Source: Corinectria fuckeliana (Eukaryota > Ascomycota > Sordariomycetes > Hypocreales > Nectriaceae). Taken from it: a DNA stretch of 64,000 nt. The stretch lies in the NCBI GenBank assembly GCA_019137255.1, contig WPDH01000159.1, positions 124,001-188,000 on the forward strand. Reading direction: 5' to 3'. Shown in pieces: positions 32,646 to 45,532 of this stretch. The translations under genes were made by a program, and so were the position numbers. Every line of letters begins with the position of its first letter. Within the stretch, counting starts at the first letter, position 1. The notes under the pieces were generated by a model. The model searched no databases. It saw only the letters and a list, made by a program, of their open reading frames with translations, and was not told where the DNA came from.

Positions 32646-34799
32646 ATTACTCTCTCTCCTCCTAAGTCTCGTCCTAAGGTGTTATTCTTTATAAGAGGAA
32701 GTTTATTATTTTCCTGTACGCGTAGTAGTTTACTAACTGTGTAGAAATAATATAGCCTGTTATTAGGTTTATTATGATCTAAGTGTTATATAAGTGGTTA
32801 TTAAGCTGTTATATAAGGGCTTACTTATTTTACACCTTAAATGTTTACTCTAGGTTTTTGTTTACTCTAAGTTTAGGATTCCCTCTTTCTTATAACCTTC
32901 TTTAGAACTCTCTTATCTGTAGTTAATATATTAGTTTTCTCTCTTAACTTTATGTTTTTCTATTTAATTAGTCCTCACCCTCTTAATATTATCTTCGCCT
33001 ACTCGCTAAGTATTTAGCCCTTATATACTAATATTAATCCTTAGAGTTATAGCTATAGTGCTAGAGGAGTTTTACACTTAGGCTAAAGTTAATTTCCCCT
33101 TCTTAGATAAGAAGTTTTCTAAAATACCTCTTAGTAGTGTTTCCTACTCCTATTATATCTAACAGAAATACTATTTCTTCTTATATTTTTACACTTATAG
33201 TTCTCTTATTTCCTACTATACTATCTATAAAGCCTTAAATAAGCAATATAGCTAGGTATATATTATAAGTGCTTAGCAAGCTATAAGCACTTATACTAAT
33301 TTTATAATAATAGATTTCTACTAAGTTAGTCCTTATAGTATAATAGTACTAGAACTTTCTTTACTACCTTTCTTACTATAACTAGAATAATAAGAAGAAG
33401 AGTGTTTCTACTATTAGCTGCTAGTATATTATCCACACTATCTGTACTATTACTACTATATAGTAAAACCTTATTAAGTTCACTAAGAACCCTATAGGTA
33501 TTTATATTTAGGGTAGTAATATATATTTATTTATATACTAGAAAGTAGTTACTTCTACCTAGATTTAAGCTCTACACACTAAGGTTAAATTTAGTTTAAT
33601 TAACTATAAGAACTAGTTGGTTTTATAGGCTTAACTAGCATCTATAACACTCTTATATCACTATAATAACTCTATCCTCTAACTCCTGTTATTAGCTCTT
33701 TATACCCTAGTAGTTACTAAGTGTATACTTACTGTTAAGGTGTTTAACAAGAGTTCTACTTATACTTTCCCTAATGATTTTTCTAAGGCTATCTAGGCCT
33801 CTATTATTTAGTATTATAATAATAGGGCTTCTAAGCTATCTATTTCTTTTGTGAGTATAGCACCTCTCTGCTATAGTGACTAACTAGCTCCTAACTGTTC
33901 TTATAATAATAAGAGCTTAGCATATAGTGATAGTATGTTTAGCGATTCTTCTTGTTATAGTTTAGTCTATTTCCTAGCCTCTTTCTGCGCCCCTTTCTGC
34001 GCCTCTTATAGCTACTAGCTGCTCACCTAGGATCCTAAAGGAGAAGCTCTCACCTGTTCTAAGGCAGAGCGTATTATAGCTAAGTAGTAACACTTAGAGG
34101 AGGAATAACTCTAGGAGTAAGCTTACTAAGAGCAGGATGAGAAAAATAATAAGAAGGAGGAAGAAGTCTAGCCCTATTATAGCACTTAGGTTTATTATGC
34201 CTCTTTCTAGGCTTAAATTTTTATTATTAGTTTAGTTTATAGTCTAGTTTCTTTTATGGTTTTAGGTAGCTTTTATTTAGGGTTTTAGCAGTTTAGTTAT
34301 TTAAGTTTATATTTAGGTTAAAAGGGGGTGAGTATTTGTCGCCTAGTTATTATTAGGTTTTTACCTATTATTAAAGATTCTTATTATCTTATTTTTTATA
34401 TATATACTTTTATTATTAGTAATATTACTATACTATTTTTATTATGTTTTCTAAGTGAATTATGAGTTTCTAGGTATTATATTCTACTAGCTATCCTATC
34501 TATTTTACTAAGTAAAAGGTTTTCTCTCCTATTTTCTTATTTATAATAATTTTTTTAACTTCCTACTTATTCTCTTCTTCTTTAAGTTCTAAAAGAATTA
34601 TTAAGCATTTGTTAAGTGTTTTATATATATCTTTCTATAGTTTAATAAGTAAGACTAAAAACATGTTATATATCCTATAGTATTATTCTAGCAGGTAAAC
34701 TTAATAAGCTTATTTTCTAACTCTTTTAGCTATTATAACCTAGATAAACTTAGGTGCTAATTTCTTATATTTAAATTAGAAGTTATATATAAATAGTTC

Positions 34800-37700
34800 T
34801 ACTACTTATCCTGTCTAGTATTCTTATTTAAGATGTCTTTTATTATAGTTCTTAGCTTAGGCTTTTATCACTTATTTCTAGCACCTATAAGCCTTATTAT
34901 ACACTTAGCAAAAGGTTTTAATACACTTAGTCACTCCTTATATAGTAGTTTTTAAGTGTTATAGTATATACTTTACTACTCTTAGGTAGTACCTATATAA
35001 GGCTTATATTAGGGATATACTAATACTACTATATTAGCTGTTATTATATGTAAATTCTGCTTCTAGTAATTATATTACCTATCTTTTAGGAGACTTTTCT
35101 ATATAAATTTATAGATATTTCTTTATAGCCTAGTTTATTCTCTCTGTCTAGCTATTAGTCTGTAAGTAGTATATAGTAGATAGTTACTAATAGGTCACCC
35201 TCTTAATTATAAGGTCCTCCTAAAATTAGCTTATAAGGAGCTTATCTTTATTACTTATAATCTTTTTAGGACTTCTAAACTTATATTCCACCTGCTTATA
35301 GAGCACTTACGCTAATTAAGCTACTATTATAGTCTTCTTACAGGGAATAAATATTATATATTTTATTATATAGTATATAATTATTAAAATCGTATTATAT
35401 TTCTTACTATCTACTTATATACTATTTAGTAAACCTGTAATAAAGTCTATACTAATTTCTTAGAACAGGTATAATAGTATTAAGAGTGATTATAAATATC
35501 TATAGGGCTTATACCTTAGGGTTTTTACCTCTTAGTATAGTTAGCAGCTAGTTATATACTTAGCTATATCTTTCCTAATCTTGTTCTAATAGAACTTCCT
35601 ACTGATAAGTTCTAACATTTTTATAGTTCCTATATATCCTACTCTAAGATTATTATAGTGCTAATATAGGATTTTAAGTCTTAACACCTCTTATACGGAA
35701 ATTACTAGTCTGCCCTTAAAGAATAAGGTTTTATTCTAATTATAAAAGTAGTAACCTAGCTTACTAGCTGTTTATTACGCTCTTGCTAACTATTATTAAC
35801 AGAACTAATTATTAGCTTACAGTCCTCTAACTAGTTCTTCTAAGCGTAGTAAGAATTATAATAAGAATACTATTTCACCCTTTATAAGCTCTCTTATAAT
35901 TTAGCATAAGATATATTACTCTAGATTAATAATTCTAGCTCTAGTAGAGTCTTCTTAGCTTTCTTAATAGGCTGTTTCTCACTAAGTATTCTCTAACTAC
36001 TCTTAGGTTATACTAGCCTGTCTTTAGGCTTAGGTGACTATAGAGATAGACACTTCTTATATCTAACTTCTCTAGTCTTCCTAGGGAGTTTAAGATAAGA
36101 AGTGCCCTTTTTAGACTTATTGTCTTATAAGATCTCTAAGACTCACCTGTACTACTTATATATATACTCTTATAGTTTCTATCTTGCCTCTAATATTAGC
36201 AATTATTTGTTATATATTTAGCAGTAGATCTTTAACTATCTGCAGCTTTATTATAAGAGTAGGTAGTATATTATTATAGCTAACCTTACCCTCTATATAG
36301 TTAGGATATCTTAATAGTCTATCTATAGGGTTTTAAATCCTAGGGTGGTATTTAATATTAAAGTTAAAAGGTGCTAACTTATACACCTAACAAGTAAGCC
36401 TTCCCTAGAGGTCTCACACTAGTATAGTAATTACTCTCTTAAGTACTATATAGTCTATTAGTAAAAAGAACCTATCTAAAAGTCCTAGCAGGTAGTAGCT
36501 CTAGTGCTTAAGGCTTTTAATAACAGCTAATAGCTCTTATTACTTTATGCCCTACTATTACTTTATATTTATAAGCTTATGTGACATATAGGTAATAAGT
36601 CTCTATTAATTATTAAATAGTTATATTAAGATCCCTAAGATCACTTATAAGAATATATTTATTTCTACTTATATACACTTAGTAGGGTCCTAATATTATA
36701 GAATAGTCACTAAGCAGAATACACACTTAAGAGTTTAGAATACTATTTCCTCCTTCTCTCCCTATTAAAACCTTTTAGCCCTTTTGTCTTATTTTAGCTA
36801 GGCTATTAAGAGGGTGGTAATTCTAGAGTACTTTATAATAAACTTCTAGTAGAAGTTATAAAATCCTTAAAAAACTTAAATATCTTTTATATTCTTTAGT
36901 GTTAGTTACTTAGTGATTACACGGACTTTAAAGGGGTCTATTTTTAACTCTTTCTAGGTAATAATATACCTTAGGAACTTAACTTCCTATTAGTAGAATA
37001 TATATTTTAACAGCTTAGTATACAGTTAGAAGCTTTATAGTCTATAAAGTACCTTTTTAACATTCTTAGTATATTATTCTCTAGTTTTTAAGTATATAAT
37101 AATATCATCTAGGTATATAATATAGTAAGTGTCTAGCAACCTAGTAAGCACTTAGTAAATATATACTTAGAATATAGCTAAGATATTAGTTAATCTAAAT
37201 AGTATAACAGTATATTTAAAATAACTATATCTTATATAAAACATAGTTTTCTACTAGTTGTCTAGCTTAATCTAGATATAGTAATACATATTATAAATAT
37301 TAATCTTTAAGATCTATTTTGCTCTAAATAATTAATCTAATAGATCGCTAATTAATAGTAACAGATAATAGTTTTTCACTATAATAGTATTAAGGTCTTT
37401 ATAGTCTATATAGATCTAGATTCCTCTGTCCTTCTTTAGTATAAAAAGAACAAGTATGTTAGCTTTACTCACAGAATATCTAATCTAACTGTTTGCTATA
37501 TTCTTAACAATATATTCGTAAATAACTTAAGCTTGCTTCTTATTAGTAAGGTATATTTATCCTAGTAGAGGTTTCCTCTCTAGTTATAAGTTAATTAAGT
37601 ATTCTACCCCTTCTAGTAGCAGTAAAGTCTTTAATACTTTCTCGCTAAAGGTTTCCCTTTCTAACTCTAATTTAGCTAGTAAGATATTATCTTTTTATTC

Positions 37701-39600
37701 CTCTAAATCCTCTCCTAGAACAGGTATTAGCTACTCATCTAGTAATAACACGCTATTAATATACATAATAAATACCTTTTTATTATCTTCTACTAAGCCC
37801 TTTACAAAAGATACAGGGTCTTAAACTAAAACAGGTTTATAAGTCTATATATATATTTAGGTGTTAATTATAATACCTTTTTCTCTTATCACTTAAGTAG
37901 ATAAAAGTAAGTTATTAGCCTCTTTCAGGTATTATACTTTTATAAATAGCTTTCTTACTTTCTTAGGGAACTCTTAGTGATTTAGTAGAAAGAAGGTTAG
38001 CTAGTAGGCTAGCAGGAGAAGAATAATTATCCTATTAAAGCTGGCTAGGTTTAGTACCTTCTAATTCAGATCAGACTTAAGACCTAACTTCTATACTAGT
38101 TGTTAGCTAATAAGGTTAACTTATATATAAGTATTTATATCTATCTTAACTTCTTCTTTAGTAAACACTTATATAATAAGCATTCTATCTTATATAATTA
38201 CTCTAATTAGCACTAGCTTAGGTTTTAGCATAAGAAGTATAGTAATTATTCTTATACCTACTTGTTTTCTAACAAGTTAATATCCTTAGGATAGGCTATA
38301 ATAGCCTGTATAGCAGTTATATCTTAGGTAGCCTTTTCTTTATTTAACTACCTTATAGTCCTTTAGGGTGCCTTATAATTTAAAGCATAATATCCTTTTT
38401 TATTATAATTATAGCAGGTAATCCCTCTAAGGAACTGACTTAACAAGTGGTTATCTGCTGCTTATTATCTATTATTACTAGCTAGCTAAGGTCCTCTATT
38501 AGTTAACTTATTAGTATTTTGAGTTCTTAACTCGCTTAGAGGGCAGGTTTAATAGTCTATTATTTAGGTCTTTTATAAACCCTCCTGAGTGTTAGTAGAG
38601 CTGCTTCTCTTCTGGCTGTCACTCCTTAAGTGGTTGTCACCTTTAAGGTGTTACTATTACTATTAAGCTTTCTAAGCTAGCTCTCTTGCCTTTAGGATGT
38701 CTGTTTATAGTCTCTAGAGCTCCTTTTTAACCCTGGTCTGTAATCTATAATAGTATTAGTGTGCTAAGACCTTGTCTTCCTTAGGCTTCTTAGTGCTAAA
38801 AGAGTTATAGATTAATCTCTATATATTAAAGTGGTTTATTAGTAACTACTTTATGCCCTATTAGAGATAAGTAAGGTTTTCTTATAGTTTAATTACTTAC
38901 TATTTTAGATCTATATATAGTCTTCTTATAAAGTTTATAAAGTCTAACTATAAGGGGTCTTATATAGCGCTTAAGTAGTCTCTCTATTCTATCTATAGGA
39001 TTTTAAAAAGGTAGGTAGTTAACTAGAGTATTTTCTAGTGATAAGTCGCAGACTCTTATATATTATTTGCTAACTATATAGCGTAAATCTAATTGTCGAT
39101 TTATATGCTTATTATATCTTTCTTAAGAGACTTATAAGGGTATTAAGGTGGTCTTTTATACTCTTTTAGCTTATTACTACTAGATTTTATAGCTAGCTTT
39201 TTAAGTAGCTATTCCTAAAATTAATAATCTTTCTCTCGTATTTTATAGTCCTCTTCTTATTAAGATACTATTATTAAGACTAATTCCTAAAGGGTTAAAG
39301 TATCTTCCTTAGGGCTAATCACTTAGTAATAGTATTCTAAGAAGGTTCTTAATTAGGATTATTATCTTATATGCGATTAGGATCATATAGATAATTAGTT
39401 CTTATTATTATTATATATATCTAATATTAGGGTTTCTCTCCTATTAAGGTTATAATCTCTACGAGTAGTCTTTAAGTCCTCTCTCAGCGCTTATTATAAC
39501 CTAGCTTCGTATAAGGGAGAGGGTATTCTTCCTAGTGATACCTCTTAGCTTAGCGTGAGGTCTAGCATAAAGGGTATTTCCTAAGAGGGTCCCTCCTCTA
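34800..39600 (-). pseudogene. gag-pol relic of Gypsy-A
   Basis: Read on the minus strand with many stops. The reverse transcriptase is recognisable at about 37,560-37,000: a palm with a degraded YPLP-like region, a KTMFYIRYSYFKYTVILF segment, then IYLDDIIIYLKTREYTKNV, where the catalytic YLDD is preserved at about 37,104-37,115. RNase H and integrase should lie leftward and gag rightward. They are too decayed to delimit, so the limits given are approximate. Confidence 0.65.
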
Positions 39601-39784
39601 TAAGAAGGGTATTAATTAGATTAATCTCTTTCTCTACCTGATTAGTAAGTATAAGTTTATTTATTATTATTAATAGTTATTCTATACTTATTATATGCTT
39701 ACTATACTTTATAGGGGATCTTATATAACCTCTTATTTTATGTTACGTGCTAGTAACTCAGGTAGGGTATAAAAGTGGAAGGAT

Positions 39785-39989
39785 TATAAGGGTTAGTCTC
39801 ACTAGGGTGTAAATATAGAGATCATAAAGGTAGGTATTAGTATATTATAAAGCTTCTACTTGATAAGTATTTAGCGAGTGCTTATTTAGCATTCTTAAAG
39901 GGGCTGCTAGCCTACTATTTAGGCGAGCCCTAAGGTTAAGCCCTAAAGGCTTATATTAGGTGTTAACAGAGTTGGCGCTAACTATTACA
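39785..39989 (-). repeat. LTR of Gypsy-A (right copy)
   Basis: A 205-bp direct repeat of 32441-32645. It ends ACTATTACA and is followed directly by the target duplication GAAAG. Confidence 0.85.
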
Positions 39990-40124
39990 GAAAGTTAAGA
40001 TGCTAGCTGAAATAAAAACACCTAAAGCTAGAATGCCCTTTAAAAGTGAGATAAGAAAGCTAAGATACCCACTAAAATAAATACACCTAAAGCTAGGCAA
40101 ACACTAGAACCCTAGAGTTTTAAA

Positions 40125-40430
40125 GAAACTACTACTACTAGTATTAAGACACTCTAATAAATTAATTTTATTTATAAGACTTTAGAGATCTTAGATAACT
40201 ATACTAAGAATTAGAGAATATACTAAATTACTAGTTTTTATTAGTAACTAAAAAAAATTAATAGTATACTTAATAAAGAAACTACTACTACTAGTGTTAA
40301 GATACTCTAATAAATTAATTCTATTTATAAGACTTTAGAGATTTTAGATAACTATACTAAGAATTAAAAAATATACTAAATCACTAGTTTTACTAGTAAC
40401 TATAAATTTAATAGTATACTTAATAATTTA
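40125..40430 (+). repeat. Tandem duplication of a 153-bp unit within Gypsy-B
   Basis: Two head-to-tail copies start at 40,125 and 40,278 with GAAACTACTACTACTAG. They are highly similar and differ mainly by transitions. They lie upstream of the gag remnant. Confidence 0.75.
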
Positions 40431-43400
40431 AGAACTATATTAGACGCTTTTATAATATGCCTACTATAGATAGCATTTTAGACACTTTTGTGATAAGTAT
40501 ACTAATATAGCCTCTTTTAACACTAGCTAGATAACTTTAACCCCCCCCCTGATAGCTCTAGTTGTTAAGTATATATTATTAAATTTATCTGCCTATCTAC
40601 TAGTAGTTGCTATCACCTGTACTAGCTGTTAGTCACCTGTTAATTTATATTATTAATTTTATCTGTATTCTGCTACTAGCAGTTATAAACACCTAGCAGA
40701 AGGTAATATTAGCTAAACAAACAGGCTATAGTTTGCTAGTTTAATCCTAGAGGCGTATTAAAAAGGCAAGTATAAAGGTTATTAATAATATTCACGTTTA
40801 GAGAGAGGATACCTAGCTACTAGCTAGTAGTAGCTGAGAACTCTGTTAGAAAGGTACTACCTACTTTCTTAGAGTATAAAAAGGAAATTCCCCTCCTCTT
40901 AGAAAGAACTTAAACCTAGAGATAATATAGATATAAGAATAATATCTTCTCTTTTATAAGCTCTTTAGCCTACTATCTTACTGTTAAAGCAGTTTATATC
41001 TATACTAAGATATTCCTATCTTTTGTTATTTCTGCTTGCCTACTCTCTTATAGTTTATAACCCCTTACTTAGTTAGGCTCTAAACATACTAGGAAACCTT
41101 AAAGTCTACCTTATTAAAGGAAGACTCTCTTACCCTAGCTAAGTTCTTCCTATTAACACTTAAAACCAGATAAGTACCTTACTTAGTTTTACTCTTACTT
41201 ATTACTACTATTCCTTCACTTAAACACTTACCTATTTAAGTAAGCTTCTTATTACCTAACCTATTATAAGATATTTATATTAACCCTAAGAACTACCTTA
41301 AGAACTAGATGTTTTTAGGTTTAAGACTAACTTATAAAGTGATTATAATATTTATATTTAAGGTGTAACCCCTAATTAAGAGAGTACTATTTTTAGGTTA
41401 TCTAAAGGATAGAACTCTTATAAGCTATTTTATATCTTATAATATATTAGTAGTAATTATAAGTATTTTAGAACTATCTTAAGAACTTATCACCTAGAAA
41501 GTATTTTACTTTAGACTAGTTAGCTAAGCACTTATATAGTATAAAAACTTAAAAGTAGATAATTTAACTTAGACCTAAGTATATAAGAAGTTTCTAGCTT
41601 ATTTTAGAAATACTAATCTTACCTAAGAAAGCACTAAAGTTATAAAAGTATATATATTTAATAGAATAAAAGGAGAATCCCTCTTAATATATCTAAAATA
41701 TAAGAAGTAACTCTACTTAAAGCTTTATAGTACTACTAAATAAACCTTCTTAATATTTTTTATCACTAGAATAGTAAATAGAAATTAGAACCTTAGATTA
41801 TAAGAAAGGGTTTAAGACTAACTATATACTAACAGGAAATAGCAGGTATTAATAGCCACACTAGATCTAATATTTACTAATATCTAGTTTATAATTTATA
41901 ACTATTAATTCTTAGCCTCTAAAATATTAACCTAATATAATAATAAGATACTCTCTGCTAGTAAGTTTAATCTATAGAGGATAATAATATAGTAATAAGA
42001 GGCCTTAATAAAACTCACAAAAAAGATAGATAAAAAGTATTACTTATTAGCCTAACTTTATAATATTAAGTCTAGTTAATAACTAGTCTCTTAGGATATA
42101 TACCTCTTACTTCTACCTATAGAGTTATAAGTCCTTATAGAAACTAGAAACAATCTAAGAAACTAAGATTATAATAATACTTAGCTAAGAGACTTAAACT
42201 ATTAGAACTACTATTTAATAGAGTATATTTATAACTCTTAACTAGAACTATATTTTAAGTGTAATAAATAAAAGTATATAAGTTATAACTGTTTAAAAGG
42301 GTAAAGTTATAACTAATAATAATATGCTAAGAATTAGAAGAGATAGTAGTAATATAGTTATAAGATAATATATAAAAGATAGGAGTAGCTAGTAATAAAC
42401 TCACTCACTTAGATAGAGAATAACCTAGTAGCTAAAACTATAACCTAAGAGAGGAGACTAAAATAAATTTATTCTCTACTTAGATATTAGATATCTTAGA
42501 AAGAGTATAAATCAGCTATAGTATAAGATACTAAAGTAGTAATATAAGATAATCTAAGACTATAAGATACTACTAAACCTAGAATATAAACTAGAGGAAA
42601 CCAGGATTAAGTTAAGAAGAAAAGGAAAAATCTAGTATATAATATAAACTAAAAGGCTTAAAATAAACTTAAAGATAACACTAGAAACTAAAATACTACT
42701 AACTATAAGTTATAAGAGGTATTAGCTTTACTAATAGGATATTAGCATCTTAGAATTAAAGATATAAGAGAAGATATTATACTATCCTTAAGAATACTTA
42801 ACTATAAGAGATAAAATAAGAGTTAAGAATATATTAGAATAGATTTAACTATAAGAGATAACTCTAACTCTACTTCTAAAATAACTCTTATATAAACCTA
42901 GCCTAATATCACTTAGAAACAGTTTAAGAAAATATTACTAAACCTTATACCCTTTTTCTAAAAAATAATAGTAGCTAATAAATAACTAATAATATTTATA
43001 AACCCTTCTAATAATAAGAAACCCTATTATAAATTAGAGAAGATTTAGGCTATAAAGAAATTTAATATCCTAATATTTAAGCTAAGATAATACTTAAAGA
43101 ATACTTTTATCACTCTAAATATATTATAACTTTTATAGATTATACTATCTATTTAATAATAACTCTTACATCTAATATAATACTATTAGAAAGTAAAGAT
43201 AAGCTAAAGAAGAGAAGCTATAGTAAATTTATTAGTCTTATTTAGGTATATTATAATAAACAAAATAGATATAAAAGTTAAAAAGAATAATATAGTAGAA
43301 ACCTTAGAGGAATAATTCCTAAGCACTTTATATATAAGTAAGCAAGTTATTTTTATTAACACTATAGCTAAGAAAGGAGTAGTAGCTAATACACTAGGTT

Positions 43401-44885
43401 TTATTAAAGACTATATTAAAAGATAGCACTTAGATATTATTATACTTAATAGTAGTTTAGTAGTAAACCTAGTAAATAAATAATTTATAGTTAAATAAGG
43501 TATTTTAAGACTAGAGATGCTTAAACTTAGTACTATATATTTAGTAAATAATTAAATCTAGAAAGTTAACTAGTATATTTACCTCTAAGTTATAGTTAGT
43601 AGTATTATAATAATAGTAAAAGTATATATAATAAGAGACTATAATAATTAAGACCTACTTGTTAGATATCTATAAATATATTATATAAGCACTATAAAGA
43701 ATCACTATAAAGAAAAATTAACAGTTAGAGAGACTAAAAGATACATACAGATAATTACTATTTATTTTACTCCTAACCTGTTTAAACCTTAATTAGAGGA
43801 GAGACCTTAAGTACACCTAAAAGTAACTACTAGAGGATATAATAATAAGAATATTATATTTATTAATAATAATCAGCTTATACTTAAAAAAGTTAAGAAG
43901 ATTCTTAACTAACTTAGATAATAAATATATACTAAAGTTAGAAAGATATACTCTAATATTTCTACCTATACTTAGGAAAACTAGCACCTATAGATATTAG
44001 CCCTAAGGGTATACTATAAGAGAGAGAAAGATAGAGAAGAAAAATTAATAGCGCTTTATCTAAGATAAGACACCTAAATAAAGCGGGAATACTAGCATCT
44101 TATAACTATTTAGGAACAGATAGGATATAAACACTAAAATGAGATTAGTATAAGAGATAACTTAGTGAAAAATCTAAGACAGATAAAAATAAGAATCAGG
44201 TGGATAAACTCTTATAATAGACTACTAAACAGTTAAGACCTAACTAGAGGACTACTTTAACAGCAGATTTAGATATTATTTAAAATCTAAGCGCTAAATT
44301 AGTTAAACACACTCTAGAAAGACTCTTAGTGAAAATTACCTATCTAAACAAGATATATTCTAAGCTTAAGATGCTAAAAAGCAACTTAAATACTAATTTA
44401 GATACTAATAAAAGTAATATAATTAATAGGGATTTTAAGATAAAATAGATAAAAGGTGAATATAACCTTTTTTAAATATTTCTTAGCCTAAAGGGCGGAC
44501 AACTTAGTGGTGAGTAAAATATAAACTACTAACTACTAGATGCTACTAAAATCACAGATTTTTAAATTTATATAAGAATCTAGAATTTTAAAAGGTACTT
44601 CTTATAAGTCTGCTTTTTATACTAATTTTGCTAACTTAGTAAAGTGCAGCTAAAACAAATTATTTTATAGTTTTATAATAGTAAAATTATATTAGGTAAT
44701 ATAGCCTTAATAAATAAATAGCGATTTCTAGTTATATAGCTTTATTATACTTACTACAACTGTTTTATAATATAACTAGAAGATATTTAGATAATAAACC
44801 TTATATAATATTATATTCTACTAGTTAAGAGAGTAAAGCCTGTAAAGTAGTAATAAATAAGGTATAGTTAGGCTTAATAAGAATT

Positions 44886-45031
44886 TATAAGAGTACAGCT
44901 TACTAAGAGCTCTCTTATAATCTGTTATATAGTATAATTAAGTAATACAGCTTACTTAAATCATTTAATCTTTTTAGCCTTACAGCTAGGACTTTCTATT
45001 AAAGGTTAGGTATACCACTCTAACTCTTATA
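44886..45031. repeat. Left LTR of the TRIM-like element
   Basis: A 146-bp repeat matching 45387-45532, sharing GCCTTACAGCTAGGACTTTC. Differences are transitions. Confidence 0.8.
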
Positions 45032-45386
45032 ATTATTTAAGTATATATTAGGTCTAGTACTATACAGAAGGTTATAAGTTTAAATCCCTGCTAAACCTTA
45101 TAACTATAATAGGCGCTAAGCTCACAAGGATAAACATATATAGTTGCCTACTACGACTAAAGCCTTAGGGGTTAATAGTAGTGGTTATCTTAGGCCTGGG
45201 AGCTAGGCCACCCTCTAACATATATGTATATACAGGTGTGATAAGGTTGTTATGTTTCTGATCTTATAGGGGCTAACCCTCTATAATAGTGCAGAAGAGG
45301 CTGCCTACGCCTAGAGCAGAAGAGGCTGTGCTATACCTACTAATAAGCTAGCAGCCTGAGACGTGCTGTTAAGAGGGGGGGATAAT

Positions 45387-45532
45387 TATAAGGGTACAGC
45401 TTGCTAAGAGCTCTCTTATAATCTGTTGTGTGGCATAATTAAGTGACATAGCTTACTTAAATCGTTTAATCTTTTTAGCCTTACAGCTAGGACTTTCTAT
45501 TAAAGGTTAGGTATACTACTCTAACTCTTATA
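45387..45532. repeat. Right LTR of the TRIM-like element
   Basis: The right-hand 146-bp copy. It retains more G and C (for example TGTGTGGC) than the left copy and is followed by the GAATT duplication. Confidence 0.8.

Larger units (their letters stand above)
32441..39989 (-). mobile_element. Nested Ty3/Gypsy LTR retrotransposon 'Gypsy-A', antisense, RIP-degraded
   Basis: This complete 7,549-bp element has 205-bp LTRs (32441-32645 and 39785-39989) starting TG and ending CA before mutation. It is flanked by the perfect 5-bp duplication GAAAG (32436-32440 and 39990-39994). On the minus strand a polypurine tract, AGGAGGAGAGAGAG, abuts the LTR at about 32,650-32,663. This sets the direction of transcription leftward. 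The minus strand also translates to a recognisable Gypsy reverse transcriptase with an intact YLDD box. Many in-frame stops show it is dead. It sits inside the leader of Gypsy-B and therefore inserted later. Confidence 0.88.
44886..45532. mobile_element. TRIM-like element (short LTR retroelement without coding capacity)
   Basis: Direct repeats of 146 bp (44886-45031 and 45387-45532) flank a 355-bp interior. The unit is bounded by the 5-bp duplication GAATT at 44881-44885 and 45533-45537. The LTRs start TATAAGRG and end CTCTTATA, as expected from TG...CA ends after RIP. The purine tract AAGAGGGGGGGA lies just upstream of the right LTR, which suggests a + strand orientation. The interior keeps more GC than its surroundings and has no ORF. 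It contains a tRNA T-arm-like motif near 45,090. It interrupts the pol region of Gypsy-B upstream of the reverse transcriptase remnant. Confidence 0.8.

Noticed and set aside
45070..45130. Genuine tRNA gene inside the TRIM interior
   Set aside because: Only a T-arm-like segment is visible. No acceptor stem, D arm or correct A-to-B box spacing can be found, so it is reported only as a motif.
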